From Chelativorans xinjiangensis (GTDB taxonomy: Bacteria; Pseudomonadota; Alphaproteobacteria; Rhizobiales; Rhizobiaceae): a DNA stretch of 64,000 bases. The position numbers and the translations under genes were made by a program. Below the pieces are notes generated by a model. That model made no database searches. It saw only the letters and a list, made by a program, of their open reading frames with translations, and was not told the origin of the DNA. This document shows positions 35,890 through 44,194 of this stretch, piece by piece. Every line of letters starts with the position of its first letter. Positions within the stretch are counted from its first letter, which is position 1. The stretch covers positions 62,001 through 126,000 of the forward strand of contig NZ_WQNH01000009.1 in assembly GCF_009812055.1 (NCBI RefSeq). The letters run 5' to 3'.

Positions 35890-37125
35890 TCAGGCTACGT
35901 TGATCTGTTCAATTTCGAGTGAAAACACCGGTTCTTGCTGTCGGGGGGAACGGCGGTAGCGGACCTCCGCTACCACCTTTCCCCACACTCCTTTCACTCC
36001 GTTCGGGTACGCTTTTTCACCCAGGAGCGCGGTTAGACGGCCAGAGATTTCGATCTCGATACCTCCCTTTCGAGACGGGTCTCGAAACACTGTGACCGTC
36101 TCCACCAGATCTCGCATTGCTTCAGCGGATTCCGTGTCACCTGCCCGGATACCTTGCGACAATGCTTCTTGTAGACGAGTAAGTTGCTGCTCATATCGAG
36201 CCAGCATCGCAGGATGCAGAGCGACGACTTCAGTGGGCGGAGGGACCTTATCAAGCTCCGCTTCAATCCCCTTTCGCTCTTCATGCAATGCCGTCGAGCG
36301 TGGCCCCAGTACGGCGGGATCCCCCAAGCCCTTTGCGATAGCGTCGACCAGACGGTCAATTTCTCGAGTGAGTTCGCCCAGGCGCCGCTCGAGACGTATG
36401 CGGTTCGCGTCGGCTTCGGCTGCGAGGCGCTTTCGTTCCTCATAGAGCTCGTTCTGAAGGATCCCAGTCCCGCGCTGCGCGTTGCCGTTAATCGTAGATG
36501 CGTTCCATGCCCGGCCTCTCGGCGGCGCTATCCGCTCTCGATTCAGCCAGTGTGCGATATCGCGGGGCGTGCTGCCCGCCACATAGTCGTGAAATATCTG
36601 CCGAACGATTTCGGCTTCGGTTTCAACGATCTTTCTTCTTCCGGGATCACCTGGAACGGCAGCGTAGCCATATGTCAGACCACCGGCGTTGAGGCCTTGG
36701 CCCACACGGCCAGACTGACCCCGGCGCACCTTATGCGCATTATCTTCACGGTAGAGCTGACCAACCAATCCACGCAGGCCAACTACCACAGTGTTGATCA
36801 GGCCTTCGTGCACGGCTCGTATTTCGATGCCCAGAAACGTGAGCCTCTTATGAATGCCCGCCAGGTCCTCCATATCTCGGGACAGCCGATCGAGTGCCTC
36901 TACGACAAGCACGTCAAAGCCATGCTCGCGCGCTCGATCCAGAAGATGCAGCAACCCGTCACGTCCCAGTACCGACCCGCCCGATCGAGCGCGGTCCTCG
37001 AATACTGCAACTACGTTCAGGTTTTCCCGCTCAGCGTATTTTCGGCAAAGGGCAACCTGGTCCTCGATCGATCTCTCATCTTGCAGATCGGTCGAGAACC
37101 GAGCGTAGATCGCGGCGCTTTTCAT
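35890..37125 (-). CDS. Large serine recombinase, internally deleted
   Basis: A 411-residue site-specific recombinase. The resolvase catalytic domain begins MKSAAIYARFSTDLQDERS (catalytic Ser in YARFS), with DRLSRD near residue 100. The DUF4109-like recombinase domain includes NGNAQRGTGILQNELY. The next residues should be the zinc-ribbon region (family length about 550). Instead the chain jumps to a coiled-coil segment EERKRLAAEADANRIRLERR. About 110-140 residues are thus missing without a frame break. ATG at 37125 follows GGAAGG. Activity is doubtful. Confidence 0.85.
   Translation of the reverse strand: MKSAAIYARFSTDLQDERSIEDQVALCRKYAERENLNVVAVFEDRARSGGSVLGRDGLLHLLDRAREHGFDVLVVEALDRLSRDMEDLAGIHKRLTFLGIEIRAVHEGLINTVVVGLRGLVGQLYREDNAHKVRRGQSGRVGQGLNAGGLTYGYAAVPGDPGRRKIVETEAEIVRQIFHDYVAGSTPRDIAHWLNRERIAPPRGRAWNASTINGNAQRGTGILQNELYEERKRLAAEADANRIRLERRLGELTREIDRLVDAIAKGLGDPAVLGPRSTALHEERKGIEAELDKVPPPTEVVALHPAMLARYEQQLTRLQEALSQGIRAGDTESAEAMRDLVETVTVFRDPSRKGGIEIEISGRLTALLGEKAYPNGVKGVWGKVVAEVRYRRSPRQQEPVFSLEIEQINVA
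35964..35984. repeat. Right att-like repeat inside recombinase gene
   Basis: CCTCCGCTACCAC (35964-35976) is identical to tRNA-Met bases 25649-25661, and 35966-35984 matches 25695-25713 at 18 of 19 bases. It is also the right arm of a small palindrome (GGTAGCGGA/TCCGCTACC) in the recombinase coding sequence, so chance or coding constraint is possible. Confidence 0.45.
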
Positions 37126-37360
37126 GGCAGGCCTTCCGGGCTTGTTCACGCGCGTGATCTTCTCGCGCTGCTTGGCGTGCGAGGGCGCGTGCAAGCCGCA
37201 GGATCACCTCATTTGGCGGCTTCCGCAAGAGTCTTGGGTCGCGCCTTGCAGCCATTTCAAGCCGAAGCCATCCGAGCAATTTACCCGGTGGATGGCTTAT
37301 GAACTCTCGCGGCGGACGGCCCTGCGGCAACGCGCACGCAAATCCGCAGGGACCACTCAT
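37076..37360 (-). CDS. Hypothetical protein preceding recombinase
   Basis: A 94-residue frame, basic and Arg-rich, with REFISHPPGKLLGWLRLEMA and KPPNEVILRLARALARQAAR. Its end overlaps the recombinase start by 50 bp. Small basic genes often precede serine recombinases of this type in mobile elements. I do not recognise the family and the start is uncertain. Confidence 0.4.
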   Translation of the reverse strand: MSGPCGFACALPQGRPPREFISHPPGKLLGWLRLEMAARRDPRLLRKPPNEVILRLARALARQAAREDHAREQARKACHEKRRDLRSVLDRSAR

Positions 37361-37594
37361 CCGGAACGATGCAAATGTGTACCCGCAGGCGGCTGATGAT
37401 TTCGCGTCCAAACAGCATCGCCTGCATGGTGGCGATCTGCAGCAACAAGAAAAGCTCGGCATAAGGCGATGCGCGCCATGACCTGCAAAAGCCTGTTATT
37501 GGGATTGGAGGCCTGCCCCAATCAAACTACTGCCAATGCTCCGCTCCGACCCAGCCAATCTGCGTGAATTTGGGGTCGAATAGGTTCAAATCGA

Positions 37595-37625
37595 GGGCTC
37601 GCAACGACCGATACCGACACTCGCT
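37595..37625 (+). repeat. 31-bp direct repeat, left copy flanking the catabolic cluster
   Basis: The 31 bases starting GGGCTCGCAAC match 57373-57403 at 29 of 31 positions (differences at positions 12 and 26 of the unit). The copies are in the same orientation and enclose the 20-kb cluster from the LysR gene to the GntR gene. Nothing else is seen in 37361-37663. Confidence 0.75.
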
Positions 37626-37663
37626 ATCCATATCGGTGTGAGATCGCCCATGCCCTACGCGGA

Positions 37664-38578
37664 TCAGGAATGATTGTGCTTCTGTAGTTCCTCGATCCGC
37701 CGTATCGCCTCCTTGCGGAAGATCGAGATGAACTCGTTAGTGTGCCGCGACGGCACCCGTTGCTTCGGCAGGATCGCCGACAGGTGCAGCCGCACACGCG
37801 GCTGGAACGGTCGGATTGCGAGGTCCGAGTAACGTCCGGTCGACACCGTCATCTCATCGAGCAACGCCGAGCCCCAGCCCTCCTGCACGAGCCGCGCCGC
37901 CACGTTGAGGAAGCGGACCTCGACGGAGGGGGAGTAGGGGGTAGACGCCTTGGCGAAGGCCTCCGCGATGAGCACGCCGATGCTGTTGCTCGTGTGCGGT
38001 GCGATCAGCGTCTGGTCGCGAAGGTCGGCCGGCGTGACGAAAGGTAATGTCGCCAGCGGACTGCCGGGCTGGCATACGCACGCGGTCGTCAGTTCCGCGA
38101 TCGGCCGCAGGGTGATGCCATGCTGGTCGTGCGCCTCCATGCCGAAGCCGACATCGGCGAGACCCATCTCGACGGCATCGAGCACGCTGGTCAGCGGCCT
38201 CGTGTCGAGCGAGAGATAGACCGACGGATGCGCTGTGAGGAACTTCCTGATCACGCTCGGAAGAATCGATTCCGAGAGCTCCGCGGTCGAGGCGACACGG
38301 ATACGGCCGATCCGGCCCGCGCGCAGATCGGCGGCACGCTGGTTGACCGCCTGCTGGTGCATGAACAGGGGCTCGGATTCCTCAAGCAGAATCTTCGCCT
38401 CCTCGGTCGGGACGAGCCGGTTGCTGACACGCTCGAAAAGCCTGAACCCGAGTTGGGATTCCATGTGCTTGATGGCGTTGCTGACGGCCGACTGCGACAT
38501 CGACAACTCCTCAGCCGCTGCGATGGTCGTGCGGAAGCGCATCACCGCGCTGAAAATCTCAAGCTGCCTGAGGTTCAT
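37664..38578 (-). CDS. LysR-family transcriptional regulator of the catabolic cluster
   Basis: A 304-residue regulator. The DNA-binding domain is MNLRQLEIFSAVMRFRTTIA, then SMSQSAVSNAIKHMESQLGF. The effector domain follows (IRVASTAELSESILPSVIRK). It is the last gene on the minus strand of a long co-directional run and probably senses a pathway intermediate. The DNA site is not evident. Confidence 0.9.
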   Translation of the reverse strand: MNLRQLEIFSAVMRFRTTIAAAEELSMSQSAVSNAIKHMESQLGFRLFERVSNRLVPTEEAKILLEESEPLFMHQQAVNQRAADLRAGRIGRIRVASTAELSESILPSVIRKFLTAHPSVYLSLDTRPLTSVLDAVEMGLADVGFGMEAHDQHGITLRPIAELTTACVCQPGSPLATLPFVTPADLRDQTLIAPHTSNSIGVLIAEAFAKASTPYSPSVEVRFLNVAARLVQEGWGSALLDEMTVSTGRYSDLAIRPFQPRVRLHLSAILPKQRVPSRHTNEFISIFRKEAIRRIEELQKHNHS

Positions 38579-38608
38579 GCCGGTTCTTGTAGCGCTATCG
38601 CGCCGGCC

Positions 38609-38911
38609 CTAGTCTGGCGACGCCGGGAGCGCGAGGGGTGAGAGGCGCAGTCGCTTGAAATTCGAGACATGGCTTTCAAAAGGTCCGAAACCCTTGATGG
38701 CATGAAATTCCGGCGTCTCATAGGCGTCCGAGCCGGTGATCTCGTAGACGGCAGCATATTTCGGCCCGCCCTCTACACAGACGTGGCGTTGCGCCGAGAG
38801 CCATCCCGGACAGGCGAGTATCTCGGGGATATGCACCGTCTCGTACCACTCGTTGAACGCGTCTTCGACCGCGGGGTCGACATCGACAAGGACAATGTGG
38901 AACTGCGACAT
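38609..38911 (-). CDS. Dimeric alpha-beta barrel protein (DUF4286-like)
   Basis: A 100-residue protein. MSQFHIVLVDVDPAVEDAFN and EWYETVHIPEILACPGWLSA show the pattern of small ferredoxin-fold enzymes of the EthD/DUF4286 type. HIPE is the usual active-site-like motif. Members take part in ring-cleavage or quinone metabolism, but many are uncharacterised. It sits 14 bp after the DHDPS-like gene and 30 bp before LysR. Confidence 0.7.
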   Translation of the reverse strand: MSQFHIVLVDVDPAVEDAFNEWYETVHIPEILACPGWLSAQRHVCVEGGPKYAAVYEITGSDAYETPEFHAIKGFGPFESHVSNFKRLRLSPLALPASPD

Positions 38912-38925
38912 CAGCTCGCCGGTCC

Positions 38926-39900
38926 CTATGCAAAAGCACCGGCGGCGATGAGCGCGTTGTGCAACTGCCCGATCTCCTCGTCCGACAGCGCGGCGATCGG
39001 GGAACGGGACGTCGCGGCGCCAAGCCGACCGAGCAGAACGAGGCACGTCTTTAGCCTCAAGGTCGCCAGGTGCCCCGGCACGCCGTACACGACGCGCGCC
39101 AGATCATAGAGCCTGTCATGGATCGCCCTTGCCTCGGCCAGATCGCCGCCCGCCACCGCCCGGTCGAGCGCGACAATCAGTTCCGGAACGACCGTTGCGA
39201 GGCTGACCAGGCTGCCCTCGCTGCCAATTGCGAAGCAAGCGAACAGATGTTCGTCGCCCGACGCCATCACGCCGACATCCGGGCGCAGACGCTTCGTCAG
39301 CCTACGGGTTAAGTCATAGGCCGCCGTCTCCCAGCTTCCCTCCTTGATGCCGATGACGCTCTCGATCTCGAGCAGGCCGGCGAGCGTGCGCGCCGAGAAT
39401 GCCGTCTTGCCCGCGCCGACCGCGCCCTGGAACAGAAACAGCGGCAGGCCCGAGGCGCGCGCCACCGCCCGGTGATGCTCCTGGATCACGCGCTCGTCGG
39501 CGCCGAGCGCCCAAGAGAAGGGCGGAAACACCATGACGGCGTCGGCGCCGGCGCGCGCCGCATCCTGCGCCAGAACCGCGGCGCGGTCGGTCCGCTCCAC
39601 GTTGATGCCGGCAACGATCCGTCGCGTTCCCGCGACCGCGCGGGCCACACGCACGACCAGCGCGAGCTCGTCGCGGTCGAGCGCGGCGTTCTCGCCGGCA
39701 TGGCCGTTGACGAGCAGCCCCGCCATGCCGTCGGTGCCGACGACATCGCCGAGATGGCGGGCGAGCATTTCCTCGTCGATGCAGCCGTCGGGGCGCATCG
39801 GACAGACCGTGGAGGCATAGACGCCGCCAAACGGGTGCGGTGCAGCGGACGCACGGGGGGCAGGCCTCTCGCCTGCAATTACGGAGTTGCGCAGGTTCAT
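38926..39900 (-). CDS. DHDPS/N-acetylneuraminate lyase family protein, divergent paralogue A
   Basis: A 324-residue TIM-barrel protein. The Schiff-base Lys is in SVIGIKEGSWETAAY. The usual GTTGE loop is LVNGHAGE, and the YNxP motif that supplies the catalytic Tyr reads LFLFQGAVGAG, so the Tyr is replaced. It therefore differs from real dihydrodipicolinate synthase and may be a pyruvate-type aldolase or hydratase-aldolase of the cluster. It overlaps the next paralogue by 4 bp. Confidence 0.85.
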   Translation of the reverse strand: MNLRNSVIAGERPAPRASAAPHPFGGVYASTVCPMRPDGCIDEEMLARHLGDVVGTDGMAGLLVNGHAGENAALDRDELALVVRVARAVAGTRRIVAGINVERTDRAAVLAQDAARAGADAVMVFPPFSWALGADERVIQEHHRAVARASGLPLFLFQGAVGAGKTAFSARTLAGLLEIESVIGIKEGSWETAAYDLTRRLTKRLRPDVGVMASGDEHLFACFAIGSEGSLVSLATVVPELIVALDRAVAGGDLAEARAIHDRLYDLARVVYGVPGHLATLRLKTCLVLLGRLGAATSRSPIAALSDEEIGQLHNALIAAGAFA

Positions 39901-40823
39901 CGTCTTAGCCCGCTTTCCTCGATCGCCGCCCGGACCAGGGTCTCGGCCTCCGCCGATGCCGGTATCAGCGGCAGGCGCGGCCGCGCATTGGCGATCACGC
40001 CCAGCGCCTTCAGGCCGACCTTGATACGCGTGTGCATGTCGATGATCGGCGCGGGACCGTAGATCGCCCGCACCGCCGGATGGAGCCTGTCGCTGGCCTT
40101 GCGCATGGCGGCGAGGTCGAACGCCTCCGCCGCCGTCCAGAGATCGGCGAGCCAGTGTGGGGTGAGGCTCGCCAGGCCGGACAGCAGCCCGTCCGCGCCG
40201 ACTGCGAGCTGCGGCAGAAACCAGTCGTAGTTGGAGGGCAGCATCGCCACGTCCGGCGCGGCAGCCCTGAGCGCCCGGAAATTCTCCTCATAGGCGAGCA
40301 TCATGTTGCTGCCCTCCTTGACCGCGATGACGCGCGGCAGCGCGGCGATGGCCGCGAGCACGCGCGTCGAATAGCCGAAACCCGAAGCGAGCGGGAACTG
40401 GAAGACCGAAGCCGGAATATTGACCGCCGCGGTCACCGCCTCGAAGAACGCGCGCGGTGCATCGGTCGCCGCCGCGCCGCCGCCGAGCGCAGCCGGCGGA
40501 AAGACCACGTAGCAGTCAGCGCCGGCCGCCTGCGCAGCCCTGGCCTGCGCGATCGCGTCGTCGACGCCGTGCGGAATCACCCCGGCGAGCAGCGGCTTGT
40601 CCTTCCCGATGAGTGCCCTCGTGCGGCGGATCACCTCGGACCGCTCCGCCTCGGAGAGCGACGTCGCCTCGCCGGCATGGCCGTTGACGAAGATGGCCGT
40701 CGCGGACCCGGAGCAGTAGGCGATGAGGTTCTCGTAGCCGCGCCAATCGATCGCGCCTGCGTCGTCGAAGGGAAGCACGGTCGCGACGGTGACGCCGCGC
40801 AGGTCGGAGGATGTCAGTGTCAT
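39897..40823 (-). CDS. DHDPS/N-acetylneuraminate lyase family protein, divergent paralogue B
   Basis: A 308-residue protein. The Lys motif is RVIAVKEGSNMMLAY, the loop is FVNGHAGEAT, and the Tyr position reads ASVFQFPLASG. It shares the NGHAGE loop and FQ replacement with paralogue A, so the two arose by duplication within this subgroup and may form a complex or act on related substrates. The start at 40823 is one base after the stop of the MaoC-like gene at 40825. Confidence 0.85.
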   Translation of the reverse strand: MTLTSSDLRGVTVATVLPFDDAGAIDWRGYENLIAYCSGSATAIFVNGHAGEATSLSEAERSEVIRRTRALIGKDKPLLAGVIPHGVDDAIAQARAAQAAGADCYVVFPPAALGGGAAATDAPRAFFEAVTAAVNIPASVFQFPLASGFGYSTRVLAAIAALPRVIAVKEGSNMMLAYEENFRALRAAAPDVAMLPSNYDWFLPQLAVGADGLLSGLASLTPHWLADLWTAAEAFDLAAMRKASDRLHPAVRAIYGPAPIIDMHTRIKVGLKALGVIANARPRLPLIPASAEAETLVRAAIEESGLRR

Positions 40824-40824
40824 G

Positions 40825-41256
40825 TCATTGAACTCTTGGTCGTGGATATTTGAGGGTGGCGCGCGCCTTGAGCACCTCCCTGCCCTCTTCGTTGACGGCC
40901 GAGGCTTCCCAGATGAGTGTGCGAGTCTCCTCGTCGCGCTCGGCGATCCAGACATGGATCGCGATGGTGTCGCCGTAGAAGACGGGGCCGGTGAACCAGA
41001 ACCGGTCCTCGATCGAGACGCCGAGCACGCCGGCGAGCTCGGCCGTCAGCACGCTCGTGCACAGGCCTGCGACCATGATGCCGGGTGCGAGGCGGCGGCC
41101 GAACCGCGTACCGGCGGCATAGGCCTCGTCGATGTGCACCGGCCCGAAATCGCCCGTCGCGGCGATGTAGAGCGCGCCGTCGGCCTCGGTCACGGTCTTG
41201 GTCACGACCGCCCTGTCGCCGACGTTCAGGTCGCTGAAGGGGATGACGTCATACAT
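40825..41256 (-). CDS. MaoC-like enoyl-CoA hydratase, catalytic subunit candidate
   Basis: A 143-residue hot-dog fold protein. TGDFGPVHIDEAYAAGTRFG holds the Asp-x4-His hydratase motif, and RLAPGIMVAGL the substrate-loop. It would add water to an enoyl-CoA. It is 12 bp after a second, shorter hot-dog gene that lacks the motif, suggesting an obligate pair. Confidence 0.85.
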   Translation of the reverse strand: MYDVIPFSDLNVGDRAVVTKTVTEADGALYIAATGDFGPVHIDEAYAAGTRFGRRLAPGIMVAGLCTSVLTAELAGVLGVSIEDRFWFTGPVFYGDTIAIHVWIAERDEETRTLIWEASAVNEEGREVLKARATLKYPRPRVQ

Positions 41257-41268
41257 CGCCCGACCTCC

Positions 41269-41673
41269 TCAGACCGGCTCCAGCCGCGCCTCGCCGGCCG
41301 TATAGGCGGCGCCGTCGGCGGTCATCGACAGCGCGCAGACGAAGCTCGCGCCCTGCCGCCCCGACACGGTCGCCGTCGCCTCGATGTTCGCGCCGACGGG
41401 GATCGCCCGGTCGAAGGCGAGGCTGACGGCGCCGATGCGGAAGCCGGGCCCGGCCAGCCGCGCCAGGCAGGTGGACAGGAGAGACGAGGCGGCCATCTCG
41501 AAGACGGCCATGTCAGCGAGCCCCGCCGCGCAGGCCCAGGTGCGGTCGACATAGAGGCCGCCCAGATTGCCGCTGATGCCGGTAAACATCGCCTGTTCGG
41601 CGACCGTCATCGTCTTGCGGAAGGTGACGCGGGCGCCGACCTTCGGCCCTTCGGATGGTGTCGCTGACGTCAT
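41269..41673 (-). CDS. MaoC-like protein lacking hydratase residues
   Basis: A 134-residue hot-dog fold protein. At the hydratase-motif position it reads TGISGNLGGLYVDRTWA, with Asn and Tyr where Asp and His are expected. It is probably non-catalytic or the structural partner of the MaoC protein encoded next to it, as in HadAB-type heterodimers. It lies between the acyl-CoA dehydrogenase (10 bp) and its partner (12 bp). Confidence 0.78.
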   Translation of the reverse strand: MTSATPSEGPKVGARVTFRKTMTVAEQAMFTGISGNLGGLYVDRTWACAAGLADMAVFEMAASSLLSTCLARLAGPGFRIGAVSLAFDRAIPVGANIEATATVSGRQGASFVCALSMTADGAAYTAGEARLEPV

Positions 41674-41683
41674 GATTTCGTCC

Positions 41684-42844
41684 TCACAGCGACAGGCCGT
41701 TGCGGATCACGCCGCGCGCGACCAGCATGCGGTGGATCTCGGAGGTCCCGTCATAGATGCGCGTCACGCGCGCGTCGCGGTAGATGCGTTCCAGCGGCAG
41801 TTCCTTGGTGAAGCCGTAGCCGCCGAAGACCTGGATGCCGCGGTCGGCGACGCGTCCGAGCGTCTCGGAGGCATGTACCTTGATCATCGACACCTTGTTG
41901 CGCGGGTCGAGCCCGGCGTCGATGTCGGCCGCGCAGTCGAGCACCATGCTGCGCGTGGCATAGATCTCGATCGCGGAGTCGGCGATCATCTGCTGGATCA
42001 TCTGGTAGTCGCCGATCGGCTGGCCGAACTGGCGGCGCGTAGCGGCGTGCTGGCGCATCATCTCCAGCACGCGCTGGGCCATGCCGGCGCAGCGGGCCCC
42101 TATATGGGCGAGCCGGATCGCCGAGACGCTCTGCATGATCAGCTTGAAGCCCTGGCCGACCTCGCCCAGCACCGCGTCACGGGGTATGCGGCAATCCTGG
42201 AAGACGAGTTCGGCATGGCCGTAACCCCGATGGCCCATCATCGGCTGCGTGCGGGCGACCGAGAAGCCGGGCGTGTCCCGGTCGACGAGGAAAAGCGTGA
42301 TGCCGCCGCGCGCGCGCTTTTCGGCGTCGGTCAGGGCCATGACGATGACGTAGTCGGCGATGTCGCCGTCGCTGATGAAGTGCTTGCTGCCGTCGAGCAC
42401 GAAGTGGTCGCCGTCGAGGCGCGCCGTGGTGGAGATCGAAGCGGCGTCGGAACCGGCGCCAGGCTCGGTGATGGCCATGGCGCAGATCAGGTCGCCGGCG
42501 ACCGTGGGCTTCAGGTAACGCTCGCGCTGGGCGGGATCGCAGGCCATCAGCATCGGATAGACTTGGCCGAAGATGCGCCGGATCAGCGCGTCGGAAGTCT
42601 GGCCGAGCTGTTCCTCGACCAGGCACATGTCGCGAGCGCCGAGACCGCCGCCGCCGACCTCGGCCGGCATGTTGAGAGCGTAGAGGCCGAGTGCGATCGC
42701 CTCCTGCTTGAGCGCCGCCAGCTTCTCCGGCGGGATACGGCCGAGCGCCTCGACCTCCATCTCCAGCGGTTGGACCTTGTCGCGGACGAAGCGGCGGACC
42801 GTCTCGACCACCATGCGGCATTCGTCGGTCGTCATCTGGGTCAT
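41684..42844 (-). CDS. Acyl-CoA dehydrogenase (cluster copy 1)
   Basis: A 386-residue FAD enzyme forming an enoyl-CoA. AMAITEPGAGSDAASISTTA is the flavin/substrate signature, and YGFTKELPLERIYRDARVTR the C-terminal one. At the common catalytic-Glu site the protein reads IYDGTSE, i.e. Asp for Glu, as in some CaiA-like members. It overlaps the CoA-transferase gene by 4 bp, so the two are probably made together. Electron acceptor (ETF) genes are not in the window. Confidence 0.9.
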   Translation of the reverse strand: MTQMTTDECRMVVETVRRFVRDKVQPLEMEVEALGRIPPEKLAALKQEAIALGLYALNMPAEVGGGGLGARDMCLVEEQLGQTSDALIRRIFGQVYPMLMACDPAQRERYLKPTVAGDLICAMAITEPGAGSDAASISTTARLDGDHFVLDGSKHFISDGDIADYVIVMALTDAEKRARGGITLFLVDRDTPGFSVARTQPMMGHRGYGHAELVFQDCRIPRDAVLGEVGQGFKLIMQSVSAIRLAHIGARCAGMAQRVLEMMRQHAATRRQFGQPIGDYQMIQQMIADSAIEIYATRSMVLDCAADIDAGLDPRNKVSMIKVHASETLGRVADRGIQVFGGYGFTKELPLERIYRDARVTRIYDGTSEIHRMLVARGVIRNGLSL

Positions 42845-44076
42845 CGGGCAACAGCCTCCCGTCGCGTCATGGTTTCGGCAGCCGCCTCCGGCGGTAGGCC
42901 GATCGCGCCTGCTGCCGCGAGCCGCGTGATCTCTTCGCCGGAGAATCCGGCCTCCGCGAACACCTCGCGCGTCTGCGCGCCAAGCGGCTGCGGCACGCGC
43001 GAGATGTCGGGCGCCGCGCCGTCGTAGCGGACGGGGTGGGCGACCAGCGTCACCGGCGCGCCGGTCGCGCCCTCGACGGTGCGGAACACCTGGAGATGAC
43101 GAAGCTGGGGATTGTCCGGGAGCGCGTCGTAGTCCTCGACCGGCGCGTTCCAGATGCCGCCGGCGTCGAGACGTGCGGCAGCCTCGGCGGTGCTCTGGCC
43201 AGCGAGCGCCTCGCCGACGAGGCGGTTAACCTCCTCGCGGCGGGAGAGACCGTCGCCCGCGGACATCGGCAGGAGCGCCTCGACACCGAGAGCCTTGCCG
43301 AGATCGGCCGGCGTCGCCATCGACACGGCGATGTGGCCGTCGGAGGTGGCATGGATGCCGTAGCCGCCGGCGCTGAACCAGCCGGCCACGCCGCCCGGAC
43401 CGCGCGGCGAGGAATGCGGTGCGCCGTTCATCCAGGCCGTGATCGGCTCGCCCTGGAGGTCGATCGCCGCCTGGAGCAGGTTCGCCTCGACGCGGCCGCC
43501 CTTGCCCGTCCGTTCACGCCGGTAGAGCGCGGTGACGATCCCGATGACCAGAAGCGCCGCCGTGTGGTGATCGATGACGACGGAACCGACCGCGACCGGG
43601 GGCCCCTCGGCCCTGCCGGTATGCGCGGCGAGGCCGGACATCGCCTGCAGCAGAAGGTCCTGTCCCGGCCGCGCGGCATACGGACCGTCGGACCCGTAGC
43701 CCGTCGCCGCCGCATAGATCAGGCGCGGATGCTCTTTGAGCAGAGCGTCCGGATCGAAGCCCAGCCGGGCCATGGTGCCGGGCCTGAAATTCTCCATCAC
43801 CACGTCGGCCGAGGCGATGAGACGGCGCACCGCCGCCCTGGCGTCGGGATGTTTGAGGTCCACGGCGACGCTGCGCTTGTTGCGCCCCGTCGAGAGGAAG
43901 TTGACGCTCTGCCCGTCGACATAGTGGCCGGCAACCGCCCAATTGCGCTGGAAGGCGCCTTCGAGCGGTTCGATCGCGATGACGTCGGCACCAAGATCGC
44001 CGAGGATCTGCGCCGCGGCGGGACCGGCGAGGAAGTGGTTGAAGCTGAGAACCCTGACGTCTCTGAGCGCGTCCAT
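42841..44076 (-). CDS. Class III CoA-transferase (CaiB/BaiF)
   Basis: About 411 residues. The catalytic Asp is in RPGQDLLLQAMSG, as in formyl-CoA transferase, in contrast to the racemase in region 1. NKRSVAVDLKHPDARAAVRR and ENFRPGTMARLGFD are family signatures. It would move CoA to a carboxylate taken up or formed in the pathway. I chose ATG 44076 (MDALRDVRVLSFN); an upstream codon at 44109 is possible. Confidence 0.9.
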   Translation of the reverse strand: MDALRDVRVLSFNHFLAGPAAAQILGDLGADVIAIEPLEGAFQRNWAVAGHYVDGQSVNFLSTGRNKRSVAVDLKHPDARAAVRRLIASADVVMENFRPGTMARLGFDPDALLKEHPRLIYAAATGYGSDGPYAARPGQDLLLQAMSGLAAHTGRAEGPPVAVGSVVIDHHTAALLVIGIVTALYRRERTGKGGRVEANLLQAAIDLQGEPITAWMNGAPHSSPRGPGGVAGWFSAGGYGIHATSDGHIAVSMATPADLGKALGVEALLPMSAGDGLSRREEVNRLVGEALAGQSTAEAAARLDAGGIWNAPVEDYDALPDNPQLRHLQVFRTVEGATGAPVTLVAHPVRYDGAAPDISRVPQPLGAQTREVFAEAGFSGEEITRLAAAGAIGLPPEAAAETMTRREAVAR

Positions 44077-44194
44077 CGCTGATGTCCCTATTTCGACCGA
44101 CCTTAACAAGCGGTCCGGAGCGGCATAAGTATCGAGACTTATGATGTTTCAGGCCTGATGTATTTGCTGTATGAATAGTCTCGAGAAGCCGGCG

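Noticed and set aside
35957-35976. Palindrome GGTAGCGGA-CC-TCCGCTACC as a recombination core
   Set aside because: It lies inside recombinase codons and may be only coding sequence; it is kept as an att-like repeat with low confidence rather than as a core site.
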